64,000 nt of DNA from Bacteroidota bacterium (GTDB taxonomy: Bacteria > Bacteroidota > Bacteroidia > B-17B0 > Aurantibacillaceae): NCBI GenBank assembly GCA_019638705.1, contig JAHBTI010000005.1:62001-126000 (forward strand), given 5' to 3'. Below are positions 1-8,128 of this stretch, piece after piece (position 1 is the stretch's first letter; each line of letters begins with the position of its first letter). A model generated the notes under the pieces. The model did no database searches and was not told where the DNA came from. It worked only from the letters and a program-made list of their open reading frames with translations. A program made the translations under genes and the position numbers.

Positions 1-166
1 AATTGTTTGACAAAATTCCCGCAGCCTGTTCGGAAGAACCAATTTGACCGAGAAAAATAGTGTCCACCATGCCTGTAACAATATGTCCAACCTGTGTAAT
101 AATAAGCGGAAAAGCCAAATGAACGGTGCTTTTTGTGTGCGGGTTTTTGAAAAAAGTTTTAAGCAT
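1..166 (-). CDS. MATE family efflux transporter, N-terminal fragment
   Basis: Only the first 55 codons are in the window; the gene runs off the left edge. The N-terminus has a short basic cytoplasmic stretch (MLKTFFKNPHTKSTVHLA) followed by a first membrane helix around FPLIITQVGHIVTGMVDTIF and then LGQIGSSEQAAGI. This is the typical start of a NorM/MATE Na+ or H+ coupled multidrug antiporter, which has 12 inner-membrane helices. The start is the only Met in the region and lies just upstream of truB on the same strand. Family assignment rests on this helix only, and the substrate cannot be inferred. Confidence 0.75.
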   Translation of the reverse strand, partial: MLKTFFKNPHTKSTVHLAFPLIITQVGHIVTGMVDTIFLGQIGSSEQAAGILSNN

Positions 167-232
167 GAAATAAGTTGAGAGTTGAAAGTTTGGAGTTTAG
201 AATTTAGTTTTTAGGATTTAGAGTTTCTGCAA
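167..232. repeat. Low-complexity AT-rich microrepeat overlapping the truB 3' end
   Basis: Short units of the form GAGTTTAGAATTTAG / TTTAGGATTTAG recur here. Similar units occur at about 11754-11772 and 24557-24582, each time at or beside stop codons. They are simple-sequence spacers between genes. At this copy the end of truB is embedded in the repeat. Confidence 0.5.
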
Positions 233-914
233 ATGTTTGCGGCGTTACTGCATCTTGTAATAAAAAATGTCCGATACGAGTACGACACAATTTAGTAAGA
301 TGTGCGCCGCTGTTTAATGCTAAGCCGAAATCACGCGCTATGCTGCGAATGTAAGTGCCTTTGGTGCATACAATTCTAAAATCAACATTTGGCAAATTAA
401 TGTTGGTAATTTCAAACTCTTTAATGTCTATTTCGCGGGGTTTCAGTTCTGTGTCTGCGCCTTGGCGAGCCAATTCATAAGCACGTTTGCCGTTTACCAT
501 TACCGCGCTGAACAAAGGCGGCACTTGCTGCTGAATGCCGATAAAATTTTTCGCAGTTTGTTTTATTAAGCCTTCGGTAATGTGTTCGGTGGGGAAAGTT
601 TGGTCAATGGGTTTTTCCAAATCAAAACAAGGTGTGGTTGCGCCGAGAAAAAATGTGCCTGTGTATTCTTTTTCCAAGCCCATGAGTTCGTTGATTGATT
701 TTGTTTTTTTTCCTGTGCAAACAATCAAAAGCCCTGTTGCTAAAGGGTCTAAAGTACCTGCATGACCAACTTTAGGTTTTGTTTTTACACCATTAAGAAT
801 TAAAGAAGAATGATTTTTTATGGCGTATTTTATTTTGTTTACCGCCTGAAAGCTGCTCCATGTGTAGGGTTTGTCAATAAGCAGCGTTTCGCCGCTGTAA
901 AAATTATAGCTCAT
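204..914 (-). CDS. truB: tRNA pseudouridine(55) synthase TruB
   Basis: This enzyme isomerises U55 to pseudouridine in the T-loop of elongator tRNAs. The family's catalytic motif is present as KVGHAGTLDPLATG, in which the Asp is the nucleophile. It is preceded by the LLIDKPYTWSSF motif and followed by the conserved KGTYIRSIARDFG segment. The length of 236 residues is right for a TruB with only a short or no PUA domain. I chose the start MSYNFYSGETLL because it matches the usual short lead before the IDKP motif. An in-frame ATG six codons upstream (932) is also possible. The gene lies between a MATE gene and a secreted protein gene on the same strand; there is no ribosome-maturation operon around it. 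Confidence 0.95.
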   Translation of the reverse strand: MSYNFYSGETLLIDKPYTWSSFQAVNKIKYAIKNHSSLILNGVKTKPKVGHAGTLDPLATGLLIVCTGKKTKSINELMGLEKEYTGTFFLGATTPCFDLEKPIDQTFPTEHITEGLIKQTAKNFIGIQQQVPPLFSAVMVNGKRAYELARQGADTELKPREIDIKEFEITNINLPNVDFRIVCTKGTYIRSIARDFGLALNSGAHLTKLCRTRIGHFLLQDAVTPQTFAETLNPKN

Positions 915-990
915 TGAAACTGCGTACCGCATTTTGATTTATTTTTTCTTTCTTTTCCATTGACTGTACTACAAACTATTTTTATTTTGA

Positions 991-2196
991 TTATTCATAG
1001 TACTCAAATTTATAATCAAGTTCTCCTGAAAACGTTTCTTCTTTTATACCGTCTTCTGATGTATAGAATTTGATATTCTCAATAAATCCATATTCGTTAT
1101 ATGTATATACAGTTTTTCTTTTAATCGTTCCAGACTGAATCTCTTCTATAAGTTGGTTTTTAATGTTATACTTATATCGGATAGTTGTTACTCCATACCC
1201 TTTCTGCCTTGTATTTTTTTCCAATAACAAGCCGTTATCATCATAACTGTATTTGATAATTTCTTTAATTTCTCCTTGAGTTTTACCGCTATCAATCATT
1301 TGCAATATTTGGTTTTCATTCTCTGGATATTCAGGAAGAGTATATGCGTAATTTGTTTCTACTGTTTCTGTTTTTCTCTTATTTGAGTCAAGTGTGGAGC
1401 AAGTCGTAGTACAAAAAGTAAGTTTTGAAACCCCGCTAGTAATTGAAAGCCCTAATACATCTACGCACTCCTTGCCGTTTCTTAAATATGACCTTGTAAT
1501 ACTTTTGTGGCTATTGTCGGTTACCGCCTTAATCTTCGTCGGAACCGTTTTTTTTGTTATAACTATGAAATGATAACCATTATGGGTGCTATCAATAAAG
1601 TAGGTTGTTTCCTTAAACAAGTCTCCTTCTATTGTGGTTTTTTTTCGGACTTTTTTTTCTTTACTTGATAATAGTATTTCTGTTTTGGCAATGTCGGTGT
1701 ATATTTTACCATGAGCATCATAGTAAGATTTTTTTCCTATCACAAGATTTTTGCCCTCCTTGTACTCAAAATCCCACCAATAGCTAAGCTTAGATGTGTC
1801 CCTATCTTCGAAATGTTTTTCTTTTATTAACTTTCCTTTGTTGTCGTATTGGTATGTGCTTTTACTGTCACCGGGATAACCCGGCAAATAACTTGCAGTT
1901 ACCCGCCCAGCCTTGTCGAAACGAAAGCCACGAATAGAAACAAACGAAGCACGTGAAAATTTTTGGAATTCAAGTACAGATTTCACTTTAGCCTTAACAA
2001 TAGCAACACGGTAGGTGCTATCTTGCCAGTAGTTTTTGAAATTAAAATCCTGACCATAAGCGTCAATTGTTTGTGTGAAAAATCCTATAAATAATAAAAT
2101 TAAGCGCGAATAGTTTTTCTTTATCGCTGTATAAAATACGCTAATGGCATGCTCACCTATCGCATCAGAGAAATAAAGAATTGTTCTTTTTTTCAT
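991..2196 (-). CDS. Secreted YD-repeat-like protein of unknown function
   Basis: The protein has 401 residues. An N-terminal basic lead and a hydrophobic stretch (about residues 29-46, ending TQTIDAYGQ) look like a signal peptide, somewhat far from the N-terminus. The mature part has RHS/YD-type strands such as FRFDKAGRVT, YQYDNKGKLIKEK, YSYDDNGLLLEK, YKYNIKNQLIEE and YTYNEYGFIENI. These are spaced irregularly rather than as a long RHS cage, and there is no toxin domain or sorting domain. It sits 7 bp downstream of metF, but a functional link is doubtful. By eye it is more AT-rich than truB and metF. Function is unknown; it is probably periplasmic or on the cell surface. Confidence 0.75.
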   Translation of the reverse strand: MKKRTILYFSDAIGEHAISVFYTAIKKNYSRLILLFIGFFTQTIDAYGQDFNFKNYWQDSTYRVAIVKAKVKSVLEFQKFSRASFVSIRGFRFDKAGRVTASYLPGYPGDSKSTYQYDNKGKLIKEKHFEDRDTSKLSYWWDFEYKEGKNLVIGKKSYYDAHGKIYTDIAKTEILLSSKEKKVRKKTTIEGDLFKETTYFIDSTHNGYHFIVITKKTVPTKIKAVTDNSHKSITRSYLRNGKECVDVLGLSITSGVSKLTFCTTTCSTLDSNKRKTETVETNYAYTLPEYPENENQILQMIDSGKTQGEIKEIIKYSYDDNGLLLEKNTRQKGYGVTTIRYKYNIKNQLIEEIQSGTIKRKTVYTYNEYGFIENIKFYTSEDGIKEETFSGELDYKFEYYE

Positions 2197-2203
2197 AATG
2201 TTT

Positions 2204-3157
2204 TCAAAACACCTCCTTCGCTACAGTCTTCGTAGCTTCCGACATTCCCATAGTATAATAATGAAGACAAGGCACATTGGCTTTTACCAATTCTTTACTT
2301 TGTTCAATGCACCATTTAATGCCTGCTTCTTTCACTTGTTTGTCGTCCTTGCATTTTTCTAATTCTTCGTAAAAGGCTTGCGGAATATCAATGTGAAAAA
2401 TTTTTGGCAAGGCAGTAATTTGTTTTTTGCTGCTTAAAATTTTTAAACCGGGGATAATGGGAACATTAATTCCGTTTGTGCGGCACAAGTCCACAAACTC
2501 AAAATATTTTTTGTTGTCAAAAAACATTTGTGTTACAATATATTCTGCGCCCGCATCAACCTTAGCCTTCAGATATTTTAAATCACTTGTCATGTTCGGT
2601 GCTTCAAAATGTTTTTCGGGATAACCTGCTACGCCAATACAAAAATTGGTTGGTGCGGCATCTTTCATTTCTTCATCTAAATAATGCGCGTGGTTCATGC
2701 CGGCAATTTGTTTTACCAAATCCAAACCATAAGCGTGTCCGTTTGGTTCAGGCACAAAAGCGGGTTCGGTCTTAATGCTGTCGCCGCGCAACGCCAACAC
2801 ATTGTCAATGCCCAAAAATTGCAAATCAATTAAAGCGTTTTCGGTTTCTTCGCGTGTAAAGCCTCCGCAAATAATGTGCGGTACTGCTTCCACATCGTAT
2901 TTGTTCATAATGGCGGCGCAAATGCCCACCGTACCGGGGCGTTTGCGAATACTCACTTTTTCCAAGTAACCACCCTCGCGTTTTTTGTAAATGTATTCTT
3001 CGCGGTGATAGGTAACATCAACAAAGGCAGGTTTAAATTCCATTAAAGGGTCAATGCTGTCGTAAATGCTTTGAATGCTTTTGCCTTTTAATGGCGGAAG
3101 AATTTCAATAGAGAAAAGAGTTTTTTTGCTTTGACTAAGTTTTTGTGTCAGCTTCAT
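2204..3157 (-). CDS. metF: Methylenetetrahydrofolate reductase
   Basis: MetF is an FAD-dependent cytoplasmic enzyme that reduces 5,10-methylene-THF to 5-methyl-THF for methionine synthesis. The family pattern is clear: FSIEILPP near the N-terminus (catalytic Glu), FVDVTYH, PHIICGGFTREE, DNVLALRGD, a central GVAGYPEKHFEAP, and YIVTQMFFD followed by VPIIPGLKIL. About 317 residues is the normal length for a bacterial MetF. I place the start at MKLTQKLSQ, since the ten codons before it (MIFLRTPNFF) have no counterpart in the family. It follows the nfu-like gene by about 30 bp, so the two are likely cotranscribed. Confidence 0.95.
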   Translation of the reverse strand: MKLTQKLSQSKKTLFSIEILPPLKGKSIQSIYDSIDPLMEFKPAFVDVTYHREEYIYKKREGGYLEKVSIRKRPGTVGICAAIMNKYDVEAVPHIICGGFTREETENALIDLQFLGIDNVLALRGDSIKTEPAFVPEPNGHAYGLDLVKQIAGMNHAHYLDEEMKDAAPTNFCIGVAGYPEKHFEAPNMTSDLKYLKAKVDAGAEYIVTQMFFDNKKYFEFVDLCRTNGINVPIIPGLKILSSKKQITALPKIFHIDIPQAFYEELEKCKDDKQVKEAGIKWCIEQSKELVKANVPCLHYYTMGMSEATKTVAKEVF

Positions 3158-3189
3158 AAAAAAATTTGGTGTGCGTAAAAAAATCAAGG

Positions 3190-3426
3190 TTAATTGTTCA
3201 CCGAAACAATTTGTTTTATTTCGGGTACGGCGCGGCGAATGGTTTCTTCAATGCCCGATTTCATGGTCATGTGGCTCATGTTGCAGGTTTTGCAAGCACC
3301 TTTCAATTCTATTTTCAGGGTTTGGTCGGGCGTAATTTCAATTACTTCCACATTACCTCCGTCTGCCTCCAGATAGGGACGAATGCTGTCTAAGGCTTGC
3401 TGAACTTTATTATAGAGAGTTTCCAT
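3190..3426 (-). CDS. NifU C-terminal domain (Nfu-type) Fe-S cluster protein
   Basis: This 78-residue protein consists of only the NifU C-terminal domain. It has the LEADGGNVEVIEI segment and the cluster-binding CxxC as CKTC (C45/C48) in LKGACKTCNMSHMTMK, then the GIEETIRRAVPEI helix. Such Nfu proteins carry and deliver [4Fe-4S] clusters to client enzymes. A cysteine desulfurase is encoded elsewhere in this window (47797-48939) but not adjacent. It lies directly upstream of metF on the same strand. The stand-alone single-domain form is common in Bacteroidota. Confidence 0.92.
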   Translation of the reverse strand: METLYNKVQQALDSIRPYLEADGGNVEVIEITPDQTLKIELKGACKTCNMSHMTMKSGIEETIRRAVPEIKQIVSVNN

Positions 3427-3511
3427 GTTTTTTTAATTTAGAGAGTAAAGATAGGCATTTTAATTACCGCATCGGGGGACATAAAAGTAATAAATGAAAT
3501 AAATAGATAAC

Positions 3512-3964
3512 TCAAACCTCATTAAAATAACGCTCGTCAATACCAACACCTTGCTCGGAAAGTAAACGGCGAATTTCTTCAATAGAAGTTTCGGTGCTGT
3601 GATGTACTCTTTGGTTTTTGATGTAGTTTACAATCATATCCTTGTCTTTATAAGCGTAAGTCAAAGCGCAATATTTACTTGACCAAGCCTCAAAGTCAGG
3701 AAAATCTTGTTTGTTTTCGTCAAGCCATTTATGCGTGGCGTTTTTGAGTTTCTTTACAAAGTCTGCAATAGAAACCGTAGAATGCAGTTGCACAAAAATG
3801 TGGATATGGTCGGGCATACTGTTTACACGATACAAGACAGATTTGTGGTTTTTGATAAAACCCCAAATGTAACGGTACAATTTTTCCGACTGCTCATTCG
3901 GTAGTGTCGGTTTTCCGTATTTGGTACGGAATATGATGTGGTATAGCAGTTTTGTGTAACTCAT
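3512..3964 (-). CDS. IS200/IS605-type Y1 transposase (TnpA-like, possibly RAYT)
   Basis: This is a single-strand DNA transposase of the Y1 HUH family with 150 residues. The HUH motif reads MPDHIHIFVQL, and the catalytic Tyr lies in MIVNYIKNQRVHH. The start FRTKYGKPTL...YRYIWGFIKNH is typical of the family. The start MSYTKLLYHIIF is preferred; the upstream codons come from the adjacent repeat. GC-rich 73-bp tandem repeats begin 14 bp upstream, and a diverged inverted copy lies further on. This fits a REP-associated transposase (RAYT) domesticated with its repeats as well as an IS. No accompanying tnpB gene is present. No obvious IS boundaries are visible on the 3' side. Confidence 0.88.
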   Translation of the reverse strand: MSYTKLLYHIIFRTKYGKPTLPNEQSEKLYRYIWGFIKNHKSVLYRVNSMPDHIHIFVQLHSTVSIADFVKKLKNATHKWLDENKQDFPDFEAWSSKYCALTYAYKDKDMIVNYIKNQRVHHSTETSIEEIRRLLSEQGVGIDERYFNEV

Positions 3965-3977
3965 TGTTTGTATATAG

Positions 3978-4138
3978 TTCCGCGCTCCGCGCGGCTGTGT
4001 GTGGTGTCGCACCCTGTGCGCCCGACACTATCGTATCGGGTTACGCATAGTATCGCGCTCCGTGCGGCTGCGTGTGGTGTCGCACCCTGTGCGCCCGACA
4101 CTATCGTATCGGGTTACGCATAGTATCGCGCTCCGCGC
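3978..4138. repeat. GC-rich 73-bp tandem repeat, 2.2 copies
   Basis: Units at 3978-4050 and 4051-4123 and a partial unit at 4124-4138 repeat with a 73-bp period and only a few differences. Each unit carries two potential hairpins, GCGCTCCG(T/C)GCGGC and CCCGACACTATCGTATCGGG, and ends in GTTACGCATAG. GC content is far above the flanks. The array is directly upstream of the Y1 transposase start. It looks like a REP/BIME-type array mobilised by that protein. A fragment of the same unit recurs at 56443-56460. Confidence 0.85.
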
Positions 4139-4205
4139 GAGCAGCAACTCAATACGGTAAGCCAATGTACAAAACTTTTTTACACTAATAAGATAGGGTT
4201 GATTT

Positions 4206-4290
4206 ACGGCACGGAGTGCCAAACCATGCGTAACCCGATGCGCAGCTTCGGGGCTGCCCACAGGGCTAAAGCGGCACGGAGTGCCGAACT
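4206..4290. repeat. Diverged inverted copy of the 73-bp repeat, overlapping the ccmF 3' end
   Basis: Read on the opposite strand, this block matches the tandem unit (ATGCGTAACCCGATGCG, CACAGGGC). It is bounded by two copies of the perfect palindrome GGCACGGAGTGCC (about 4209-4221 and 4273-4285). Together with 3978-4138 it gives a head-to-head arrangement around the 4141-4205 spacer, as in REP doublets. Its outer end encodes the last residues of CcmF. Confidence 0.7.
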
Positions 4291-6845
4291 CTGCGCACCC
4301 GCTCCACAATAGCAATTACCGTGCCGATTGCCATGATTAAACAACCAAGCCAAAGAATATTGATGTAAGGAAAAACGTAGGCTTTCATCACAATAAAATC
4401 TTTGTTGTTGCTTAGTTTTTCGCTCATGGTAATTTCAATTGTTCCGTCATCGGGATTAATTTTCCAAAACACAAACTTCAACCCGAGTTCATCGGCAGTA
4501 TCTTCCAGCGGAATAATGGTGCTGTTTTGAATAATAAATTTCGGGTAAGCGTAATGCGTTTTTGAGTGAACATCTATACAACGCAGTACGGCGGTAACTT
4601 CTAACAACGAATCGTTTTTTTCGTATTGCTCGCGGCTCAAATTAGTACGCAAACTGTCAATCACAATAATGGCATTGCCTGAAAAAATCGTATCGCCGAT
4701 ATGCCCCACATAATTTTTTGCCGTGCCAAATGCGTTGTTTTTTGTTGCAGAAGTGTCCACGTTTAAATCGGCATAAGTAACGTGCGTATAAATATCTTTA
4801 TCCAAATAATGTTTGGTGGCAGGCTCGGGAGCTTTGCCCATGCGCGGATTATCCTGAACGTGCGGCACGAGCGTAAAATCCAGTTCAGGCTTTTTGTCGG
4901 CGTTGAGTTTTAAATAATCCACATGAAAATACACATTAATGCCCTCGCGTTTTTTTCCGGTGTACGTTACAAGCCAATGCCCCATTGGAAGCGTATCGCC
5001 CTGCGTTAATAAAATACTTTCGCGGTCGTCAAAATCTTCGCCAAGACTTGATATTTTTTTCTCGGAAGTGTTTTTTGAAATGGTAATTTTTTTGGAGGTG
5101 GAAATTAACGCGCCCAGTAAAATCAGCGAAAAACCAATGTGCGCAATGGCTGAACCGCTTTTGGAAATTCTACCTTTCATTACTAACAAAAAATAATCCG
5201 TATTTGAAAACAAGGCAAACAATCCCGCAAAAATTAAGAGCGCGTAACTCACAGCGTCCCAAGTGCTGAACGTGGTATTATTAATAAAGTACAGCGGAAC
5301 AGAGCAAACGAGCGTGAACAGCAAAGACAAAATCAGGGCATAAACAATGCGTTTAAAAAAAGCGGAGGCGTTTGTTTTTTTGTATTTTAAAAACAGAGAA
5401 CCGCCAATGAGTAACAGAATGATAATGGCGAAAGGAATTGTCCAAACGTTATACACTTCGGGTTTTGGCGGTGCGTATTCTGTACCGAACAATTTATTGA
5501 TAACAGGAATGGACGTGAAATAAGTAATAATGATAGAAGACAGAATTAAACACAATGCGCCGAGAAAAATCCAAAACTCACGCGAAAACAAATCTTCCTC
5601 TTCTTTTTCTTTTGGGAAATACCACAAATAAGAAAGAAAGGCAATGCCTGCACTTGCGCCGAGCCAAATCATAAGCGTAATTTTTGCATAACCGTAAATG
5701 AGCGCAAACACCAACATCACAAACGAAACAACGATGTAAGAAGTTTTAAATAATTTTTCGCTGATGAGCAAAGCCACGCTGATAAAAATAAAGGTGAGCA
5801 CATACAACACTAATTGTCCTGTCATTCCCAAATCGGTAAACGCATGAACGGAAGCATTGCCCAACACACCGCTGCGCGTGAGGAACGTGGAATACAACAC
5901 CAATAAAAACGCGCCAATGGATAAAAAATGTGTGGTGAATAATGAACCGCCTTTGTTTTTGTTGATTATCATGGTGTGCGCTGCTGCCACCAAAACCAAC
6001 CAAGGAACTAAGGAGGAATTTTCAACAGGGTCCCAAGCCCAAAAGCCGCCAAAACTCAAGGCTTCGTAAGCCCACGCGCCGCCCATTAAAATTCCTACGC
6101 CAAGAATTAACACGCCGAAATACGTCCAGGGCAAAGCAAATTGCTGCCAATCGTTGTATTTTTTATTCCATAAAGCTGCTATTGCAAAAGCGAAGGGCAC
6201 AAGCGTAGAAGCAAATCCCAAAAATAAAGTTGGGGGGTGAATGGTCATCCAATAATTCATTAATAAGGGATTTAAACCGCGTCCGTCTAACTTTGCAAGA
6301 TAATTTGCATTTTGAATAAAAGGTAAATTGCTGAAATCGGGGTGTTCGCGTAATAATAAAAAGGGATTGCTTCCTATTTTGTAATCAAAAACATAAACGC
6401 CTAAAATCATGCTTGCCAAAAAAACTTGCACGAGTGCAAACACCGTCATTACAGGAATTTCCCACGTTCCGTTTTTAAGCTGGCGTTTCAATAACAAACC
6501 TAAAACCACATTCCAAAATGTCCACAACAAAAAACTACCCTCTTGTCCTTCCCAAAAACAAGAGAGAATGTATTTCATGGACATATCGGTATTGCTGTGC
6601 TGCCACACATATTGATATTCAAAATAATGATTGAAAAGCATGAAGAACAAAGTTGCCGCAATGCCCACCACGGCAAGCGCGTGAAGATTAAACGTAAATC
6701 GCGCCAGCTTTATAAGGTTGGAATTTTTTGAGGAAAGATAGTAAGTTGCGCAACTCAACAAGGCTGCTATAAACGATAAAACTACAAATCCGTTTCCCAG
6801 ATGCCCTGCCCACAGGTGCTCGCCAATGTATGTAATGTTGCTCAT
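4266..6845 (-). CDS. ccmF: Cytochrome c haem lyase subunit CcmF (CcsA/CcmF family)
   Basis: This inner-membrane protein takes part in attaching haem to apocytochrome c in the periplasm. It has about 859 residues with many hydrophobic helices. The tryptophan-rich WWD signature is present as GGFWAWDPVENSSLVPW at about residues 265-281, preceded by YWMTIHPPTLFLGF, and a large periplasmic domain precedes the last helix. CcmF normally works with CcmE and the CcmABC haem exporter, but none of these is next to it here. The final residues after VIAIVERV (RRVRHSVPL) are encoded by the inverted 73-bp repeat copy. This suggests the original C-terminus was replaced or extended by repeat insertion. Confidence 0.92.
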   Translation of the reverse strand: MSNITYIGEHLWAGHLGNGFVVLSFIAALLSCATYYLSSKNSNLIKLARFTFNLHALAVVGIAATLFFMLFNHYFEYQYVWQHSNTDMSMKYILSCFWEGQEGSFLLWTFWNVVLGLLLKRQLKNGTWEIPVMTVFALVQVFLASMILGVYVFDYKIGSNPFLLLREHPDFSNLPFIQNANYLAKLDGRGLNPLLMNYWMTIHPPTLFLGFASTLVPFAFAIAALWNKKYNDWQQFALPWTYFGVLILGVGILMGGAWAYEALSFGGFWAWDPVENSSLVPWLVLVAAAHTMIINKNKGGSLFTTHFLSIGAFLLVLYSTFLTRSGVLGNASVHAFTDLGMTGQLVLYVLTFIFISVALLISEKLFKTSYIVVSFVMLVFALIYGYAKITLMIWLGASAGIAFLSYLWYFPKEKEEEDLFSREFWIFLGALCLILSSIIITYFTSIPVINKLFGTEYAPPKPEVYNVWTIPFAIIILLLIGGSLFLKYKKTNASAFFKRIVYALILSLLFTLVCSVPLYFINNTTFSTWDAVSYALLIFAGLFALFSNTDYFLLVMKGRISKSGSAIAHIGFSLILLGALISTSKKITISKNTSEKKISSLGEDFDDRESILLTQGDTLPMGHWLVTYTGKKREGINVYFHVDYLKLNADKKPELDFTLVPHVQDNPRMGKAPEPATKHYLDKDIYTHVTYADLNVDTSATKNNAFGTAKNYVGHIGDTIFSGNAIIVIDSLRTNLSREQYEKNDSLLEVTAVLRCIDVHSKTHYAYPKFIIQNSTIIPLEDTADELGLKFVFWKINPDDGTIEITMSEKLSNNKDFIVMKAYVFPYINILWLGCLIMAIGTVIAIVERVRRVRHSVPL

Positions 6846-6932
6846 ATTCCTTACGTTTTGCGGTGGCGAAATTAAGAAAGGATATTGAGATTATTGAATA
6901 TGCTTTGGCTTCGTTTTTATTATATTATGATT

Positions 6933-7991
6933 TTAAGCCCACACTTTTGTTCCTTCGGTGCAATTTGTGCAAATATCAATTTTGTTTCGGCTTTGCAATA
7001 CAGCATTTCTGAACTGATTATAGGCTTGGGAATGCCACACGTTTTTAAACGTTTCGTTTTCCAAATTTCCTAATTGATATTTGGCATCTTTATCAAAACA
7101 GCAGGGTACAATTTTTCCGTCCCAAGTAATTACGCAACCTTGCCACATACGCCAGCACTGATTTAGCAGCTTGTTTTTAATTTCAAAATTGTTGCCATTT
7201 TTTTTGTAACGCGAATATTTTTCCAAATCGGGAATTAAAGAATGTCCGTTTTCAAAATCGTACACCTGTGCGGTTTTAATTTTCACTTCATCAACTCCGA
7301 GTTCTTTGCCCAATTTTTTTACCGCTTCAATTTGGTGCTGATTGGGTTTAAACACCACAAATTGCCAAACAACGTGCGGCGTTTTACTTTTCAGCAATTT
7401 TTTTTGTTTCAAAATTTCTTGTGTTCCTGAAAGCACTTTATCCAATTTTCCGCCAATGCGGTATTGTTCGTACACTTCCTGTGTAATGCCGTCCACCGAA
7501 ATAATGAGTTTGTCCAATTTGCTTTCAATGGTTTTTTTTGCGTTTTCTTCGGTTAAATAATGTGCGTTGGTGCTTGTTATGGTGAAAATATTTTGTTTGC
7601 CTGCAAAATTTACCATGTTTAAAAAATCGGGGTTCAAATACGGTTCGCCCTGAAAATAAAAAGTCAAACTGTGCAATGTGGGTTTTAACTGCAAAATAAT
7701 TTTTTCAAAGAGTTGATGTTGCAACATTCCTGTTGGGCGCGTAAACTCGCGTAATCCGCTTGGACATTGGGGGCAGCGCAAATTACAACTTGTAGTAGGT
7801 TCAATGCTCACAAAAAAAGGAAGTCCGAGTTGCGTTGCCTGTTTGGTTAAACGCGAATAATGAAAACCGATAAAAAGTTTAACGAAATTAAAAACCTTGC
7901 GTGGCGAAAGTTTTTTTATGATACCTATATAATAGTGCAGCAAGAAAATTTGTGATATTTGCGCAAAATTAATCAATAACTTGTTTAACAT
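6933..7991 (-). CDS. Radical SAM protein with SPASM-like domain
   Basis: The radical SAM cluster motif CNLRCPQCPSG (CxxxCxxC) follows SIEPTTS at about residue 70. The C-terminal part has the cysteine pattern CWRMWQGC...IVPCCFDKD...ICTNC expected of a SPASM auxiliary [4Fe-4S] domain. Relatives include enzymes that modify peptides or cofactors and many of unknown role. No peptide substrate gene is visible beside it. The start at 7991 is chosen because the more upstream in-frame ATGs lie inside a palindromic repeat. It is transcribed divergently from the lipoprotein gene at 8129. The substrate is unknown. Confidence 0.88.
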   Translation of the reverse strand: MLNKLLINFAQISQIFLLHYYIGIIKKLSPRKVFNFVKLFIGFHYSRLTKQATQLGLPFFVSIEPTTSCNLRCPQCPSGLREFTRPTGMLQHQLFEKIILQLKPTLHSLTFYFQGEPYLNPDFLNMVNFAGKQNIFTITSTNAHYLTEENAKKTIESKLDKLIISVDGITQEVYEQYRIGGKLDKVLSGTQEILKQKKLLKSKTPHVVWQFVVFKPNQHQIEAVKKLGKELGVDEVKIKTAQVYDFENGHSLIPDLEKYSRYKKNGNNFEIKNKLLNQCWRMWQGCVITWDGKIVPCCFDKDAKYQLGNLENETFKNVWHSQAYNQFRNAVLQSRNKIDICTNCTEGTKVWA

Positions 7992-7994
7992 TAA

Positions 7995-8118
7995 ACCACA
8001 TAGATACATAGTTTTCATAGTTGATAGAATTAATCAGCGTTCACATAGTGTCGCAAAGCGACATCGCTCTGTGTTCTCTGCGCCTCTGCGGTGAAAAAAT
8101 CTATGTACCTATGTGTTT
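7995..8118. repeat. Palindromic repeat between divergent genes
   Basis: The outer arms are CCACATAGATACATAG (7996-8011) and CTATGTACCTATGTG (8101-8115). The inside carries the hairpin TGTCGCAAAGCGACA (about 8047-8061) and a CTCTGTGTTCTCTGCGCC segment related to the CACAGAGGCACAAAG family seen at 20002, 33331 and 57541. It occupies the whole region between the radical SAM gene and the lipoprotein start, so it must contain or abut both promoters. Confidence 0.75.
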
Positions 8119-8128
8119 GAAAATTTTT

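Noticed and set aside
3978..4138. Possible CRISPR-like array
   Set aside because: Units are 73 bp head to tail with no unique spacers, and no cas genes are nearby. No CRISPR was found elsewhere in the window.
4028..4315. Minus-strand open frame of 95 codons over the 73-bp repeats
   Set aside because: It is formed by the tandem repeat itself and overlaps the ccmF end; no start signal or family pattern.
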